NCBI GenBank assembly: GCA_977006965.1
Contig: OZ345370.1
Span: 2,046,001 to 2,110,000, forward strand
Length of the DNA stretch: 64,000 bases
DNA from: Phymatolithon calcareum
Lineage: Eukaryota > Rhodophyta > Florideophyceae > Hapalidiales
Direction: 5' to 3'
The notes under the pieces were generated by a model. It was not told the DNA's origin, ran no database searches, and was given only the letters and a program-made list of their open reading frames with translations. Shown here piece by piece: positions 22,975 through 34,700 of the stretch (position 1 is the stretch's first letter; each line of letters opens with the position of its first letter). Position numbers and translations under genes: made by a program.

Positions 22975-23262
22975 TATGATATCTTTCGGAGTGATACAGT
23001 GCTCTCGCTCACGGTCTTGCATGACCCAATCAAAGATTCCGGCCTCCATTTCAGCGTGTTCTCGAGACATTCCATCGTGGACGGTGAGTTTCTTCCGCGA
23101 AGATTCAGCCAATAGTTTGATTGTGCCAAGATTCTTGCGCCAGCGGCGAACTTGGGATGGCTGCAGTTTGAAATGCCGGGCCGTAGCTCTTAAGCTGGGA
23201 GACTAATCAGCGTGCTCCAAGATTCGTAGCTTTCGAATCATCGTGAGTTGCGTGGACCTCAT
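22975..23262 (-). pseudogene. Older pogo-family transposase, 5' part
   Basis: ATG at 23262 opens MRSTQLTMIRKLRILEHAD; a TAG follows at 23213-23215. Then comes a helix-turn-helix (LRATARHFKLQPSQVRRWRK) and a linker (KKLTVHDGMSRE, AGIFDWVMQDRE, ITPKDII) that stops exactly at the Tigger insertion. The frame resumes in phase at 20987. This is the N-terminal DNA-binding part of the transposase relic at 20207-20987. Confidence 0.75.
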
Positions 23263-23979
23263 GCTGGAAGGTGATATCTGATTGGCTGGTGGTTCTAGAT
23301 TTCGGATTCGTTATAATTTTTTTTCCTCAGTGGAATGTTTTTCTTTTCACCTGAGACATTTATACGTATTTCTTTTTGGATAGTGCGTGTAATTAAATGC
23401 TGCATCACTCCATAAGTATTGATAAATTTACGATTTCATTTTTGCAAATAGCTCGAAAATTTTTGCAAACGAAATTTAACACACGTATCCGTGTCCATAA
23501 GCTATTAGTCGCATGGCCACAGGGGTACAGGACCCTTTTAATACTATAAATATCGCACCGTCAGATAAGTTCAAAATTATGAAGGGGGGTACAGCACGCC
23601 CTGATTTGCGGTACTTCAATATAATTCCAATTGTTATTGAAAATCCAAACTGACAGTATGATTTTCTAGCAGACTGTAGTGCTGTATAAGGTTATAATTG
23701 TTCATAGAAGGACAGTTTGATTTGCATATGATACAATGCACATTTGCATAATATATGTCCTTTATGCGGCAAGTGTAACATGTGACAGAACATAGAAGTA
23801 AATATAAAATATTATTGGGTTGGGGAGCTGTTAATTTCCCGAGATAAACAAAAAGTCTCTATAATAAAAACTCTATACTGTCCATACAAATTAGAAAAAT
23901 AGCACTAAGGTGTCGGACTCGCAACCGATCTTGAGAGAAAAGTACTTCATCATATTGCAGCTACACTGAATTCTACAAC
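23263..23979. other. AT-rich intergenic, no gene
   Basis: Strongly AT-rich with stops in all frames. Probably the 5' flank of the older pogo element. Confidence 0.4.
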
Positions 23980-24255
23980 GTTTAAAATGACATCCGAGAA
24001 AACTGAACGAAAAGTAGTAGAAGAAGCCCAAGGGCCCTCACACGATGATATCCTGCCCGCCAAACATCAGCAATGGAATGGGCCTGGACACATACTTCCC
24101 ATGGACGAGCACCGCATGGTCGGGAAAGTGCTACTTCAGTGTATACACCCAACCTCAGAATCATCATCACAGACGTGCCCAACCGAAACCTAAAAATAGC
24201 TCTTATTATGGCAAAGGGTAGAGCAAAAGGGAGGAACCGCGGCTAACATCACTCG
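23980..24255 (+). mobile_element. LINE 3'-end fragment, copy 3
   Basis: Plus-strand coding reads QWNGPGHILPMDEHRMVGKV, the same C-terminal W-GH-R motif as the fossil at 3.3 kb. It is followed by CAGACGTGCCCAACCGAAAC and the shared 3' end (CATCACTCGGGGGAAATGCAGA). It is 5'-truncated, as is usual for LINE insertions. Confidence 0.55.
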
Positions 24256-25314
24256 GGGGAAATGCAGAATACAACACCTGATTATTTTCTTCTGTCCTTG
24301 TGCATGTCTAGTACTTTTTATTGAAAATTTGTAAGGGCTCCTTTGCTTCTTCTCTCCATACTCACTTCTTTTCGGTGAAGCTTCTGTAATTTCTATTGTT
24401 TTTTCTTAGAACGTCTTCACACTTGAGATATTCCACGACTGCGCTGTGGCAAACAATTCTCGATTGCAGTTCTATTTCGCTTTCAATTTCTTATTCTGCC
24501 TGGCAAGACTAATCTCAAAGCCTTCTACGTCATAACTTTGCCTTTACTTTAATTCGACAAAAGCACAGGGTACTCTCTAGTGGCCCGACAGGAGCTCAGC
24601 AAATTTTGCTAATTTTGTATACATAACCATAAAATCCAACGGTATTGGGAAGTACCATAAATGTTTATTTGTCATCGCAATCAAGGTGAGCGTGTCTCTG
24701 TTTATATCGATGATGGGTCATACCTTGCAGGTCTTCAACGCTTCCCAAATCGGGAACTACGACGCAACAAAATATTTTGAGGCCGGCACAGCAGGGCCTA
24801 AGCTTTCCTCCTGGCATATGATGATGGGAGGCACGTGGCTGTGACGCAGACTTCCTCGACACGGCCCGCTATCGTATGTGACGAAGATTGGGACACTCTT
24901 GACATGTATTATATTATACCGTTCCCCGCTGCTGGGCCAGGTATTTTGATGTTCGTGTAATAAGTTCACGTGAAAGCAACACTGCTCGCCGGGGCTGTGG
25001 GCTCGTAAATCCGCCGAGCCTTATTGGTGCCATGTACAGGTTTCAGACGGTATCAAATCTATCATTATGGCGCCGAAGCACGATCCCATCGTTCGCGGAC
25101 AGCAGAAGGTCTGCGCTTTGTCGCAAAAGTGAGTTGATTTAAAAGTGCGATGCCGAAGTGTTTCGGGAAGTGAGGCTCTGTAGCTCTATACACTGAGTAT
25201 ATCAGGCTGTGTAGCAGTCAATTTACAGACGTGTGAACAGTCAAGACGGGCAGTGTGTGTTGATTGTGAGCGCTAATGGTGTCGACTTTTAATCGAGGTG
25301 CTGAAGAAGACGGA
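24256..25314. other. No gene recognised
   Basis: Short overlapping frames only; no domain, RNA gene or repeat recognised. Confidence 0.4.
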
Positions 25315-25575
25315 ACAAATCATTGAGGGGGGGGATAGTTGATGATTTTATTTGAAAGCTCCCACAGCCTCGCCTTAGAGTAACTGGACAGCTTTTGCAT
25401 GATTCTTTAAGATAAGTCCTCTTTCTACTCAAATATCGTTGATTCGAATTTCTCTGATAACAAGCACTCTTGTCGTCGCTTCCTTTCAAACTCAATTTTC
25501 GTGTAATTAGCTATGGTTCCACACGCGTTCAGCGTGCATCGCCTGATGATTGATGAAATGGTTTGGAAACTTGAG
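25315..25575 (-). repeat. Diverged third copy of the 13.4/14.4 kb repeat
   Basis: Aligned with 14397-14600, it keeps TTTATTT-AAAGCTCC, AGAGTAAC-GG, CATGATT/CACGATT and GATTCG(T)ATTTCTCT at the same spacings, but identity is only about 70% by eye. An open minus-strand frame at 25507-25809 follows and may be an eroded part of the same element. Confidence 0.55.
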
Positions 25576-28027
25576 AATCTTATTCAGTTCATACCGCAAG
25601 AGTTTGGCAGTGATGTTGTTTGGAAACCGCGTCTGTCCAATGTCCTCAAAATAGGCAGCTGATGAGCTCGCGCTAAGGGGAATCTTGGAATCGAGCTTAT
25701 TATCAAACACATCGACATTGCCCACTCTCGAAGCGGCATGTTCCATCGTCAAACCGCCAAACAGAAGAAAAGTAGTGACAATCCTGACACTCTCGGACGA
25801 TATGTACATCTCTCACATGCATGCTATGTGATGTTTCATCTCTTCATTGCGAACTGGAGCTCAATTGTTGAACCCTTTGCTACGACGTTAACCTGGTTTG
25901 CACCGATTTGAGTAGATTAACGAAGTTACAAAGAGCGTACCAGCTGAAATGCATCTCCGGTGCAATCACGTGAGTGATTCTGAGGGCGTTTAGTAAATTC
26001 TAAATTCAAAAGAACTTTCACCGCTAACTAAACGAGGATGTATAATTACTCTGCTATCCAGTGTGCGAAATGTACCGCCGTGGTGTCAAGGAAGCCGTTG
26101 GATATCTCATCCTAGAGCTCTCGATCGTAAGAAGTAGAGTAAATAATAAAAGCCGTACTTAATCTTTGCAGTGAAAACATGTGGAGATTTAAATTGTAGA
26201 ACAATACGAATTTATCTCGATCTCAGCTAGGTTTCAGAACTTCACAACTTTAGTGAACGCAAAGAGCTGTGTCGTCATTGAACTGAATTCTTCTTCGCCT
26301 CGGATATTAGCTTTTTGCTGCTGACAACAAGGGATTGGAATTCTTTTCTTCCTCTTTCTTGAAACGTTTCTTCTGTGAGCTGGAATATCCACGAGACGGC
26401 GACAAATGCAAGCTGGTAGATTCAGTGTTGATGAAGGATCGAGCGGACACGGTTCTATGAGCGCTTAGTCCATATTTAGGAAGGGCATGCAAGTAGGCTG
26501 GATCTTCTTGAACCATTCTCTAGATATCTTCAACTCTCATGCCGATTATCTTGTTTAGGTCATCTTTGCCTCGAGTAACACTAGGTTTGGCGTCCTTTAT
26601 CAAGTCATCTCTCATCTTGAGGATAACATGGAGTAAAGACTTTACTGTGCTACCTCGGGGTCTGGAAGCTGATTTCAGAGCGCCGGGTTATGAGTCGTAG
26701 ATAGCTTTAAACTTCGAAGCTGTAGACATCGATGTATTTCATCTGATGAAGCTGAAAGATTATGCCACTAAGGATGGTGAAGGCGGCGGCGAGTCGTCGG
26801 GCATTCTTCTCGAGTGAATGCCATTTCTTCCGGATGATGCGCCTGTGCTGTCGTCATTGTGCACTCCTCGAGTAAGTCTCGTTCGGGAGCGCGCATTCTG
26901 TCCCCGGATCGATCTATCACCACACAGATCGGATTGGTCGTCTGCGGGCAACGTCCGCAAGCTTTGTCGTGTATGGGTAAGGGGTAATTGCAAGTTTTTA
27001 TTTTAGAAGCGCTCAACGCGGGTACTCACCAGTACCACAGCAGCTTCTGTTCCCGTGCGTAGCTTCTTAGCTTAGTGCCAACCCATTTCATCAGTAACAT
27101 GGTGCCGAGTTATTCAATTATCCGAGTTCGGATAATCGAACGCCTTAGTTGCATGTTACTGACGTGATCCAAGGGCTGTGAGTCAACGCTTCACTACGGA
27201 AGAACAAAGGAAACAATTGCTCGATGCGTTCGAGTGGACGGAGGCAGATTTAGCACAGCTTCACTTTGGCTACTTGGTGTTGAGATGCACGAGTGCGAGG
27301 ATTGGCAGGTGCTTTAATCTTGAGCTGGGAATCTTTTTATAGATCGGATTTCGGTTCGCTGTTGGTCGGTGCTGGACTGGCTCCTGTGGCAGTTTCTGAG
27401 GGCTACGAGCTGGCTATGATAAGATCGAGAACACTTGTTGAGACGGATCGTCGCGCTGCCAAACTGTGCTGTGGTCGAATCATATTGTACACGTAGCTCA
27501 TTATGTGTCTTTGCGCTTCGACGCGTTGGACATTCGTCTTCGTCCTTGCTTCGATGGTTTGATAAACGTTCTTCTACGTTCCTTAGTATTCTTATTGCAT
27601 TAGTTTCAGATTGATAATATTATGCCGCGATGACATTGCCAGCGCGGGCAAATAGGGATGCCCCGGAGCTTGAAATTACTTAGACAGGGGCCTTCTTGAG
27701 AATTGATAAAACTCCGCGATGAAGCTGTTCTAAAAATCCATAGGGTCAGCGGAGAACACCGTCTAGAGAACACTGGATAAAACCCATCGAGGCGATGCAT
27801 ATGTAGTGGTTCTCGCATACATTCTGCAAGTGGCAAAGGCTTCTCGACTCCAGCAAGGAATATCCGCAAATGAAGGACGCACGGCACAGAGCCGCTACTG
27901 GGCTGGCGACTAAAACATTCGAAAGGAGCAAATTCAAATGGAATTTGAACACGAAGAATCACAAGGCACATGGAAAATTGCATAAGACATAGACGTCTGG
28001 CCATAGCATAAATCGAGTTGGAAACCT
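25576..28027. other. No gene recognised; one pogo-like palindrome
   Basis: The 20 bp near-palindrome at 27117-27136 (ATTATCCGA-GT-TCGGATAAT) resembles the ATTATCCGA-type words in termini of Tigger elements. A short open frame beginning near 27180 (RFTTEEQRKQLLDAFEWTEA) resembles a transposase N-terminus. Both are weak. Confidence 0.35.
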
Positions 28028-28252
28028 TCATAATGCTGTTCCATCGAGCTCCGCAATATAGAAAAAGTTATGGAGTTCGTATCTGGTATCCAAGCTTTTA
28101 AAGAAGTGCAAGGATTGGAAAATATTGTCGTCGGCAGGTCCATGACTCCATTCTGTAAGAAACAATGGACGAGAATCGTCTGAAGCCATACATACAGAGG
28201 CCTGCAAGAAACAGAAAATCAGCAGAGCTATTTGTACAAGGCGAAATGTCAT
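28028..28252 (-). CDS. Candidate small secreted protein
   Basis: From ATG 28252 the frame gives 74 residues with a convincing signal peptide (MTFRLVQIALLIFCFLQASV, then CMA before SDDSRP) and a short mature part ending FFYIAELDGTAL. An in-frame ATG further upstream (28321) would bury the hydrophobic stretch as a membrane segment. No homologue is recognised and no neighbour supports it. It could be a chance frame. Confidence 0.25.
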   Translation of the reverse strand: MTFRLVQIALLIFCFLQASVCMASDDSRPLFLTEWSHGPADDNIFQSLHFFKSLDTRYELHNFFYIAELDGTAL

Positions 28253-28622
28253 CAGAAGACATCGCGAAATGCAAATGTGTTGCCTCGTTTCAGGTTTTGC
28301 AAGCATTTCTTTCGCTGTCATCTTACTCTGCACTGCAACATTAAAGTATGAAAATATCTCCTTGACTGCACTTTGATCTGCGTATCCAGAAGGAAAGTAG
28401 GGCTCTAAATTCACTATAATCCAGCCGTTGAAAATCTTGGTCCGAAAGCCCGTAATCCGTCACTTAATTTTGGAAACAACAGAAAATAGCACTTGCAATG
28501 TGGATAGCACCATTGAGTTGAACTGCTGAGATGCTGGAAGATGGGATAATTCCAATACATATACTCCTCTCGACTTTGTGCCGAAGATAGTGTTGCTGTG
28601 CGCCATTAACGACCTTCTCAGA

Positions 28623-29036
28623 ATGCCTCTTGAAGATTTCTTTTCGAAGCGCCTCCGGTCCGGGTATTTTTATCTTCGCACTGTCTTTAATGTAAACCAG
28701 TACTGCACCCATGTGAGTACGGAGCGCGGCAGGCGCATAGCTCTCTCGCTGGCCGCCGCGTGTCTATTGTTTACTGACGAGCACGGTGGAGAACATAATC
28801 TCAGGACGTGGGAGGAAATTTCAGGAGAATCGGTAGCAGATCTTCGGACCAAGTTCAGGCACGTGGCATCGAACACTTCCAGAATCGTTGGGCTTGAGCC
28901 GTTCTTCGCAGACAGAATGGATTTCGATCCTGACATGGAGGAGGCACTTGGGGACGACGCGTTTCGCAAACTATACTTTGCTTTCGTTGTGGGGTTTCGT
29001 GACAATGACCAAGGAGAAAAATTAGATGACTGGTAG
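28623..29036 (+). CDS. Hypothetical protein, possibly the last exon of a spliced gene
   Basis: 137 codons from ATG 28623. From about 28700 the frame has higher GC and coding-like composition: RGRRIALSLAAACLLFTDEH, NLRTWEEISGESVADLRTKF, an acidic stretch DPDMEEALGDDAFRKLYFA, ending GEKLDDW. A TGTAAACCAG just before TACTGCACC could be a splice acceptor, so the real gene may start upstream. The helical pattern around WEEISGESVADLR faintly recalls the end of a cyclin box, but I would not assign it. Function unknown. Confidence 0.35.
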   Translation: MPLEDFFSKRLRSGYFYLRTVFNVNQYCTHVSTERGRRIALSLAAACLLFTDEHGGEHNLRTWEEISGESVADLRTKFRHVASNTSRIVGLEPFFADRMDFDPDMEEALGDDAFRKLYFAFVVGFRDNDQGEKLDDW

Positions 29037-30346
29037 TCTTTGCCTGTGAATCCGACCGTGGTGATTCCAGTACGCGAGTGAGAGGGTTTGGGTGAGTCAG
29101 ACGATGCCAAAATAAAAATCCAGTGCTTGGACAAACGTTTTACATTTATATGTCGAACATATGCGCCGAAACTGAAGACCTTCTCTGAGTCGGCCATTTA
29201 ACGTGGAAGACATTGAGCTTTCGCAAAACTAGAAGGATTCCTGTGCCATGAAATGTACTTTTCATAACGATGTACCGAAAGAGCGAAAAGCGGATTTGAT
29301 ATATCTGCCCGTTCAAATTTGACGTACGTATTTCAAAGATCTCAGGAACAATACAGCTTTTAGTCCGCTTTCAGACAGGTTTATTCACTCAACTCTCCCC
29401 GATTCTCTGGCTTTTGTTTCTCAGAGGCGTCTCGCGCTCGTACTCAAGGCCCTTCATTAAGCTCGAAAGGACGCTTAAGAGAGGAAGCAGAGTTAGAATG
29501 TATATTTTCTAAAATGAGGAACGATCGATATAGCTTTTGCCATCAATTTAGCGACCAAGAATTATCTGCTTGATGCCCAAAAACGCCTGCGGACACAAAA
29601 AAAATTGCATTGCAACTTCGGCCATTCGCAGACATCCATTACCCTCCTTGCGGAAGGAAATGGAGATCTGTCCTTATCATTTGGCGAGAAATGAAAGCCG
29701 GGATTGGGGCTCACTCAAGAACCCATTCATGTGCAACTATGTTCTAAACTTCTCTGTCCAAAGCCTCGTCCAGAAGAGCTCGAAACATGAGTGCAAAAAT
29801 TGCGCATGGAATTCGGATAGTTGCCAAAAGCTCACCTTGGAGTAACAGATCCACTTGAGTACTCTAATCACCTGAACCTCCTAGATTTCCGTGGCTCTTC
29901 TAACAAGCGTTCTCTTGCTTCCGTTTCACTGATCTTCGACAACGATAAACGGCATTGGAGCTCAATCAGAGTTGTGTTTCAGCTAATGCATGTACCGCAG
30001 TTATTGTAATGTTTGGCGCCGATTTTTCCCAAAGTGGTGGGGTCTGTTCAACATTTGCCAGTAATGTTCTGCTCGTGCCCGGGTGCATTTCTAAAGCTCG
30101 GAGAAGTCCACTCTTTTCATCTTTCCACTCGTTTCTCCAGACGGATGTACTTTAATACTTCCTCGCCTGTGCCAGTCTTTCCCACATATGGCAACCTTAA
30201 TTCATAGATATGATTAGAGAGAAGGTCTCGTCGGTAGCCTTAGAGTCGCGATGACGTTAGTGCAAGTTCTGTTGAAGAATATATCGGCCTCCAACCTTTT
30301 GTTCATATCTCGCTACGCAACCTGAGGCAACTCATCAGTGCCCTTC
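29037..30346. other. No gene recognised
   Basis: Short frames only. The segmental duplication that includes the SF3B3 3' flank starts at its right end. Confidence 0.4.
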
Positions 30347-31794
30347 GTCCTCTGTGACGGATTCCTTTTAAAATGATCGATTCTTCAGTACGGACAAGCA
30401 CTGATCGGCTTCAGCGAACTTATCCAAAAACGGGGACGTGGTGAGGATCATTGAAGTACTCCTCAATCGATGATGCACAATGCTTTGTATCGGCAAGACT
30501 GCAACACTCAAGCTATGTGGTACAAACTCAGGAGCTCCCTCTTTCTAGCCCTTGCAAGGTCTTAAAAGAAACTCATACGTGTGCTACGTGACAGTAGACT
30601 CATCGGCGTCCTCCACAAAGCCCTTGGTGATGCATTTTTGAGATGAGCACCTTTTTAGACCACAATTAACGTGCAATGAGTTTAGGAATAAATAAAGGTG
30701 CTGGGATCTATGAACACCTGCAACCCCCGGCTCTGATGCGAATTGTTGTGCAATAATGAGAACTCCATTCCCTTATCCCCGAGAGACCCCAAACAAACTA
30801 GACAATGGAAGAAATCCCGAAGTTGCGAACAGTGTCGATACTCCATCACCTAGATACAAACGTGTTCTTCAAATTAAGATAGTATTCGAAATTTTGAGTC
30901 ATGAATAAGTTGCTCTTCAATTATACTCGCGATGGTCGTTGTGAAGATGCCAGAATTTGCTGTGGACAAAAAGAGAGCGCGAAAAAAAATTCCTTGGCAA
31001 AGAACACTCTTGTAAAGTGTATTATTCTTTTTTAGTCTCAGAGATTTCTCATTGTTCTACAGGAAAACTCATTCGAGTAGCTCTAATCGTATGCTTGGGT
31101 TTTTGCTCAGCATGAATTGTACCTTGTTCGCAGATGTCGAGATCAAATTCCCGAAAGATTCGGTAAAAGAACGCTTGTTCAGTATCCTTGGCGACATGCT
31201 CTATTTCTTCTCTTGAACGCGTTGGCTGTATTACTGCTAGGGTCTTGAAGATCTTGTTTCTCAAGACCCTAACGGTAATACACTGTTCAGGCTTCTCTTG
31301 AAGACTCCAAGCGCGCACAATTTGTAACCGGTTATAGTTGCCTTCTCTAGTAGGCGTTGTAACATTCTTTCAGCCCGCTCCAAGATAAGTGACATACGTA
31401 ACTTGCCATACGCTTTTGTTTGCGACTTTGAATGTTTCGCCCGATTCGAGAACCCTAAGTGTTTTATTCTTAGTTGCAACACACTCCTCACTGTGATTCA
31501 GCCGTCCATCTCAAATCCAGTAGCGCGCGAATAACATCGGCCGGTTCACGACCCACAGCAATACCAATCTCTGCCTGTCTCTCGCCCCCCTTAGCGAGGA
31601 AGGATTCACAAAGGTCGCCGTCAAAAATGTTCTTCACAGGATAAACAGCGGACCGAAACGCCGTATGATCGTATCCCACAAGTGATACATCTTTCCGCAC
31701 AGCCCGCTCCACTTCCTTCGTCAATTTCGCGTCAGACTGCGACGAAAGCGCAACGAGCGCTCCTAATGCCCCGTGCACCGTTGCATATCTCACA
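30347..31794 (-). repeat. Segmental duplication, parental copy (mate at 9951-11393)
   Basis: This copy includes the real 3' end of SF3B3 and about 1.1 kb downstream. Because it is contiguous with the complete gene, it is the parental copy. Confidence 0.9.
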
Positions 31795-34700
31795 ACCGTC
31801 CCTGCCATTACCATTTGAGTCACTGCCGCTCCAACATGCATGCATGCTTCTACATTCAGTAGGGCACCCCCACCGCCCGGCTCAGCGCCTTGTTGAGCGT
31901 CCTCGGGGACCCTCAGCACAATGATGTTTCCAAACTTGTCCCCCATACATACCGTGTTGTAGTCCACACTGCAAAGACAGGTCGTCCACCGCGGCACAGT
32001 ATCGCGTGCCAAGATCTGAAACCTTCCCGCAACCCCGTCTGTCCCGGCGCTGTACTTGTACACAGTGATTGATTCTTGTACGTCCCCGACAAAAACCCTG
32101 TCGCCGCCCACGACGCAAAGTGCTGCGATTTTGTTGCGTACAGCATTCCTCTGTTCTCCCTTCCGCAGCAACTTTTTCTTTCCGACTTGGTACAATCTTA
32201 ATGTCCTGCCGCATCCGACAAGGACCATGTCTCGAAAGCCAACCATTGCATGGACGGAGTTGTCCTCCCCATTCTCAATAGCCGTCCGGTGAACAAACTC
32301 AAGTTTTCTTGTCTTCGAATCCACACGATACACATGCAACTCATTCTCGACAATACCTTCCCTGTCACTCCCATGGGATGATCTACGCCCTGTTGCGTTC
32401 ACTTGTAAATTTCTGCACACACTTGCAACGATATGCGTAGAACTTTCCTTCCCGTTACCAGTCCCCATCATCCGTGATGCAGTCGCGCAAAGAGCACATT
32501 CCGTCGATCCAAGATGCACCAAATCCAGCGTCGAAACACTCTCAGGCTCCCGATCGATATCGATAGCTCCATCGCCCTGCTCCGTTGCTTTAGCAATCCT
32601 ATCCACATGCTGCACAGACACAAGTCGCAGCTGCGAAGCCCAGATCCCCTCGTCCGCAACGAATGCCCGCATTCTCTTAGCAACCTTATTTCCAGGACGA
32701 GCAGAATTACCATTAGCCTGAGCCGCCGTACGCAACGCGGCAGCCGGAGGTAGCGCGTTATTATCAACAGTTCCTCCATCCGGCATCGCATCATCCACTT
32801 CCGACATTCTCGCACGATGGTCCGCCTCAAGCACCAGAAACAAGTCATGCCCTGTCCGATCAGTACCAGCGCCCCCTTTCTTCGACATCAGAGCTTCCGA
32901 ATCAACCCCAACGGCACCGGGCCGTGGTGCCTCCCCTAAACCACCGCCACCTCTCGGCAAACTGAACAGAGGTACCAATCTACGAGGCGTCGCTTGCAAA
33001 CGCGATTTCGCAAGCAAAGAACCGGCATTCAGACCTGTAACCGCAGGCACTGCCGACGGAGAAAGAGCTGCAGGAAGCGCCGCCGATGCGGCAATAGCCT
33101 CTATAGCAGGCAGACACAACATACGTACCTTAGTCCCGGCCACAGTGACAAAGCCAGGCACTTGTGCAGTATCGAACGGAGCTGCCCACTGGAATGGTGA
33201 TGTACACAACGGTGCCGATGCAATACGCCCACCCTGAGGGAAGAACAGCCATGCTCGTGTCGCCATGACAAGGCATGTCGGCACTCCGTTCAATCGCACA
33301 TGTTGCACGGCGACGGGTGCAGGACCAAGGAAGGTTGTCCGTTTCTGCGACAGCGCACCGCTCGTGTAGTCGACGGTGAGGCGAACAAGAGCACCATGCT
33401 TCGTGCCGATGAAAAGCGTGAGACGTGGCGGAAGCGGCTGCACACCGGCAGCGGATTTCGCGACACTCGCGGCAGCCATTACAGCACGGTCCACGTCGCC
33501 AAAGTCCACAAGCGCGACGCTTGACACTGGTGCGGGAGCGACATGTAGCGCGACTCTTTGCGGAGTGCCGTCTTTGTCGATTTTGTACACCCGCACCTTA
33601 TTCGTCGCACCGTCCGCAACGACGAAGAACTGAGCGCGAGTCCGGCCTCCGGGAACAGGTGGCAGTGCAAGTGACGGTCGCGCTTCGGGGTCTGCAGCCC
33701 CCAGTGTCGTGTCTTCGTCATCGCCCGCTACGACAAGCACGTTTTCCAATCGCTCAACATGCATGAGTGCGCCGGTACGATCGCTGATTTCGAAATATTC
33801 AACATCTCCGTTGGACAGGGCGGCAAGCGCCTGCATGTTGTTCACTGTGCCGCATACAACGCGTACACCAGGCGGTGGAGCCCAATCAGTGCGGTTCGCA
33901 GCCACGCCGGAGGGAATGAAGCGTACTCCAGCGGGATGTATTTGCACAAAGGAATTGGTGCCCATCTGCTCGGCACACAAGGAGGAGGCATCCTTGTGGA
34001 ACCCAAAAGTAGCTGTTATGTCGGTGAGAGTCTCATTTTCAACGCGTAGAATGTTTGTCTTTGTTGGAAAACTTATCGCCAGAAATGTATGCACGACATC
34101 ATCAACTCGCTCGCGAAAACCGAACACCCCGTTCGCGCTCATCTTCCACACAAGCGTTTCCATCCGGTCTTCTGCAGCCAGGCCGGCGCGCAGTACGCGC
34201 ACTGCTGCGCCTCCCGCACCGCGTCCGCCAGTCAGCACTAGCTGTGAAGTTCCCTCGCCTGTGAAATCGCCCGAATATATTCCTAGTATGGGTCCAAGAG
34301 AAGGCATTGTCTCCGATAGCGCCAGATGCGTGAGTTGGCTTCTTGGATGGAATGCTGCGTTCTGAGGCGTCTCCGGGGCACCATTTGCGACAATAGCGTC
34401 ACGCGAGGATGAAAAGCCACCCGCTGGGTCATCCGCTGGAACTTCAGAGCGCTTGAATTTGAGAAAGAGGGAATCGCCACCTTCGACAATTGCAAAAAGA
34501 TAGCCGGAACGCAAGATGCGAAGATCGACAGCCGGCGCCGGTAAAGAGTCGAAGTAAGAAAGGCGGAGCTCAGTGGCGCCCAGTTCTGGACTCCACAGGA
34601 GCTCTACACGAATAAGATCGCCCAGTTCGTTACATAACATGAAGAAAAACACTGTTCGATTTTTGTCTTTGTGTTTGAACAGAGTACCAGAGACTATCAT

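Noticed and set aside
27108-27340. Possible further Tigger element (palindrome plus transposase-like N-terminus)
   Set aside because: The palindrome and a ~50-residue frame are suggestive, but no catalytic segment, second end or target duplication could be found.
28670-29197. 175-codon minus-strand frame overlapping the 28.6-29.0 kb ORF
   Set aside because: Ser/Arg-rich composition typical of antisense reading; the plus-strand frame has the more protein-like make-up.
33709-34365. 218-codon plus-strand frame within SF3B3
   Set aside because: Antisense shadow of the SF3B3 coding sequence, Ser/Arg-rich, no motif.
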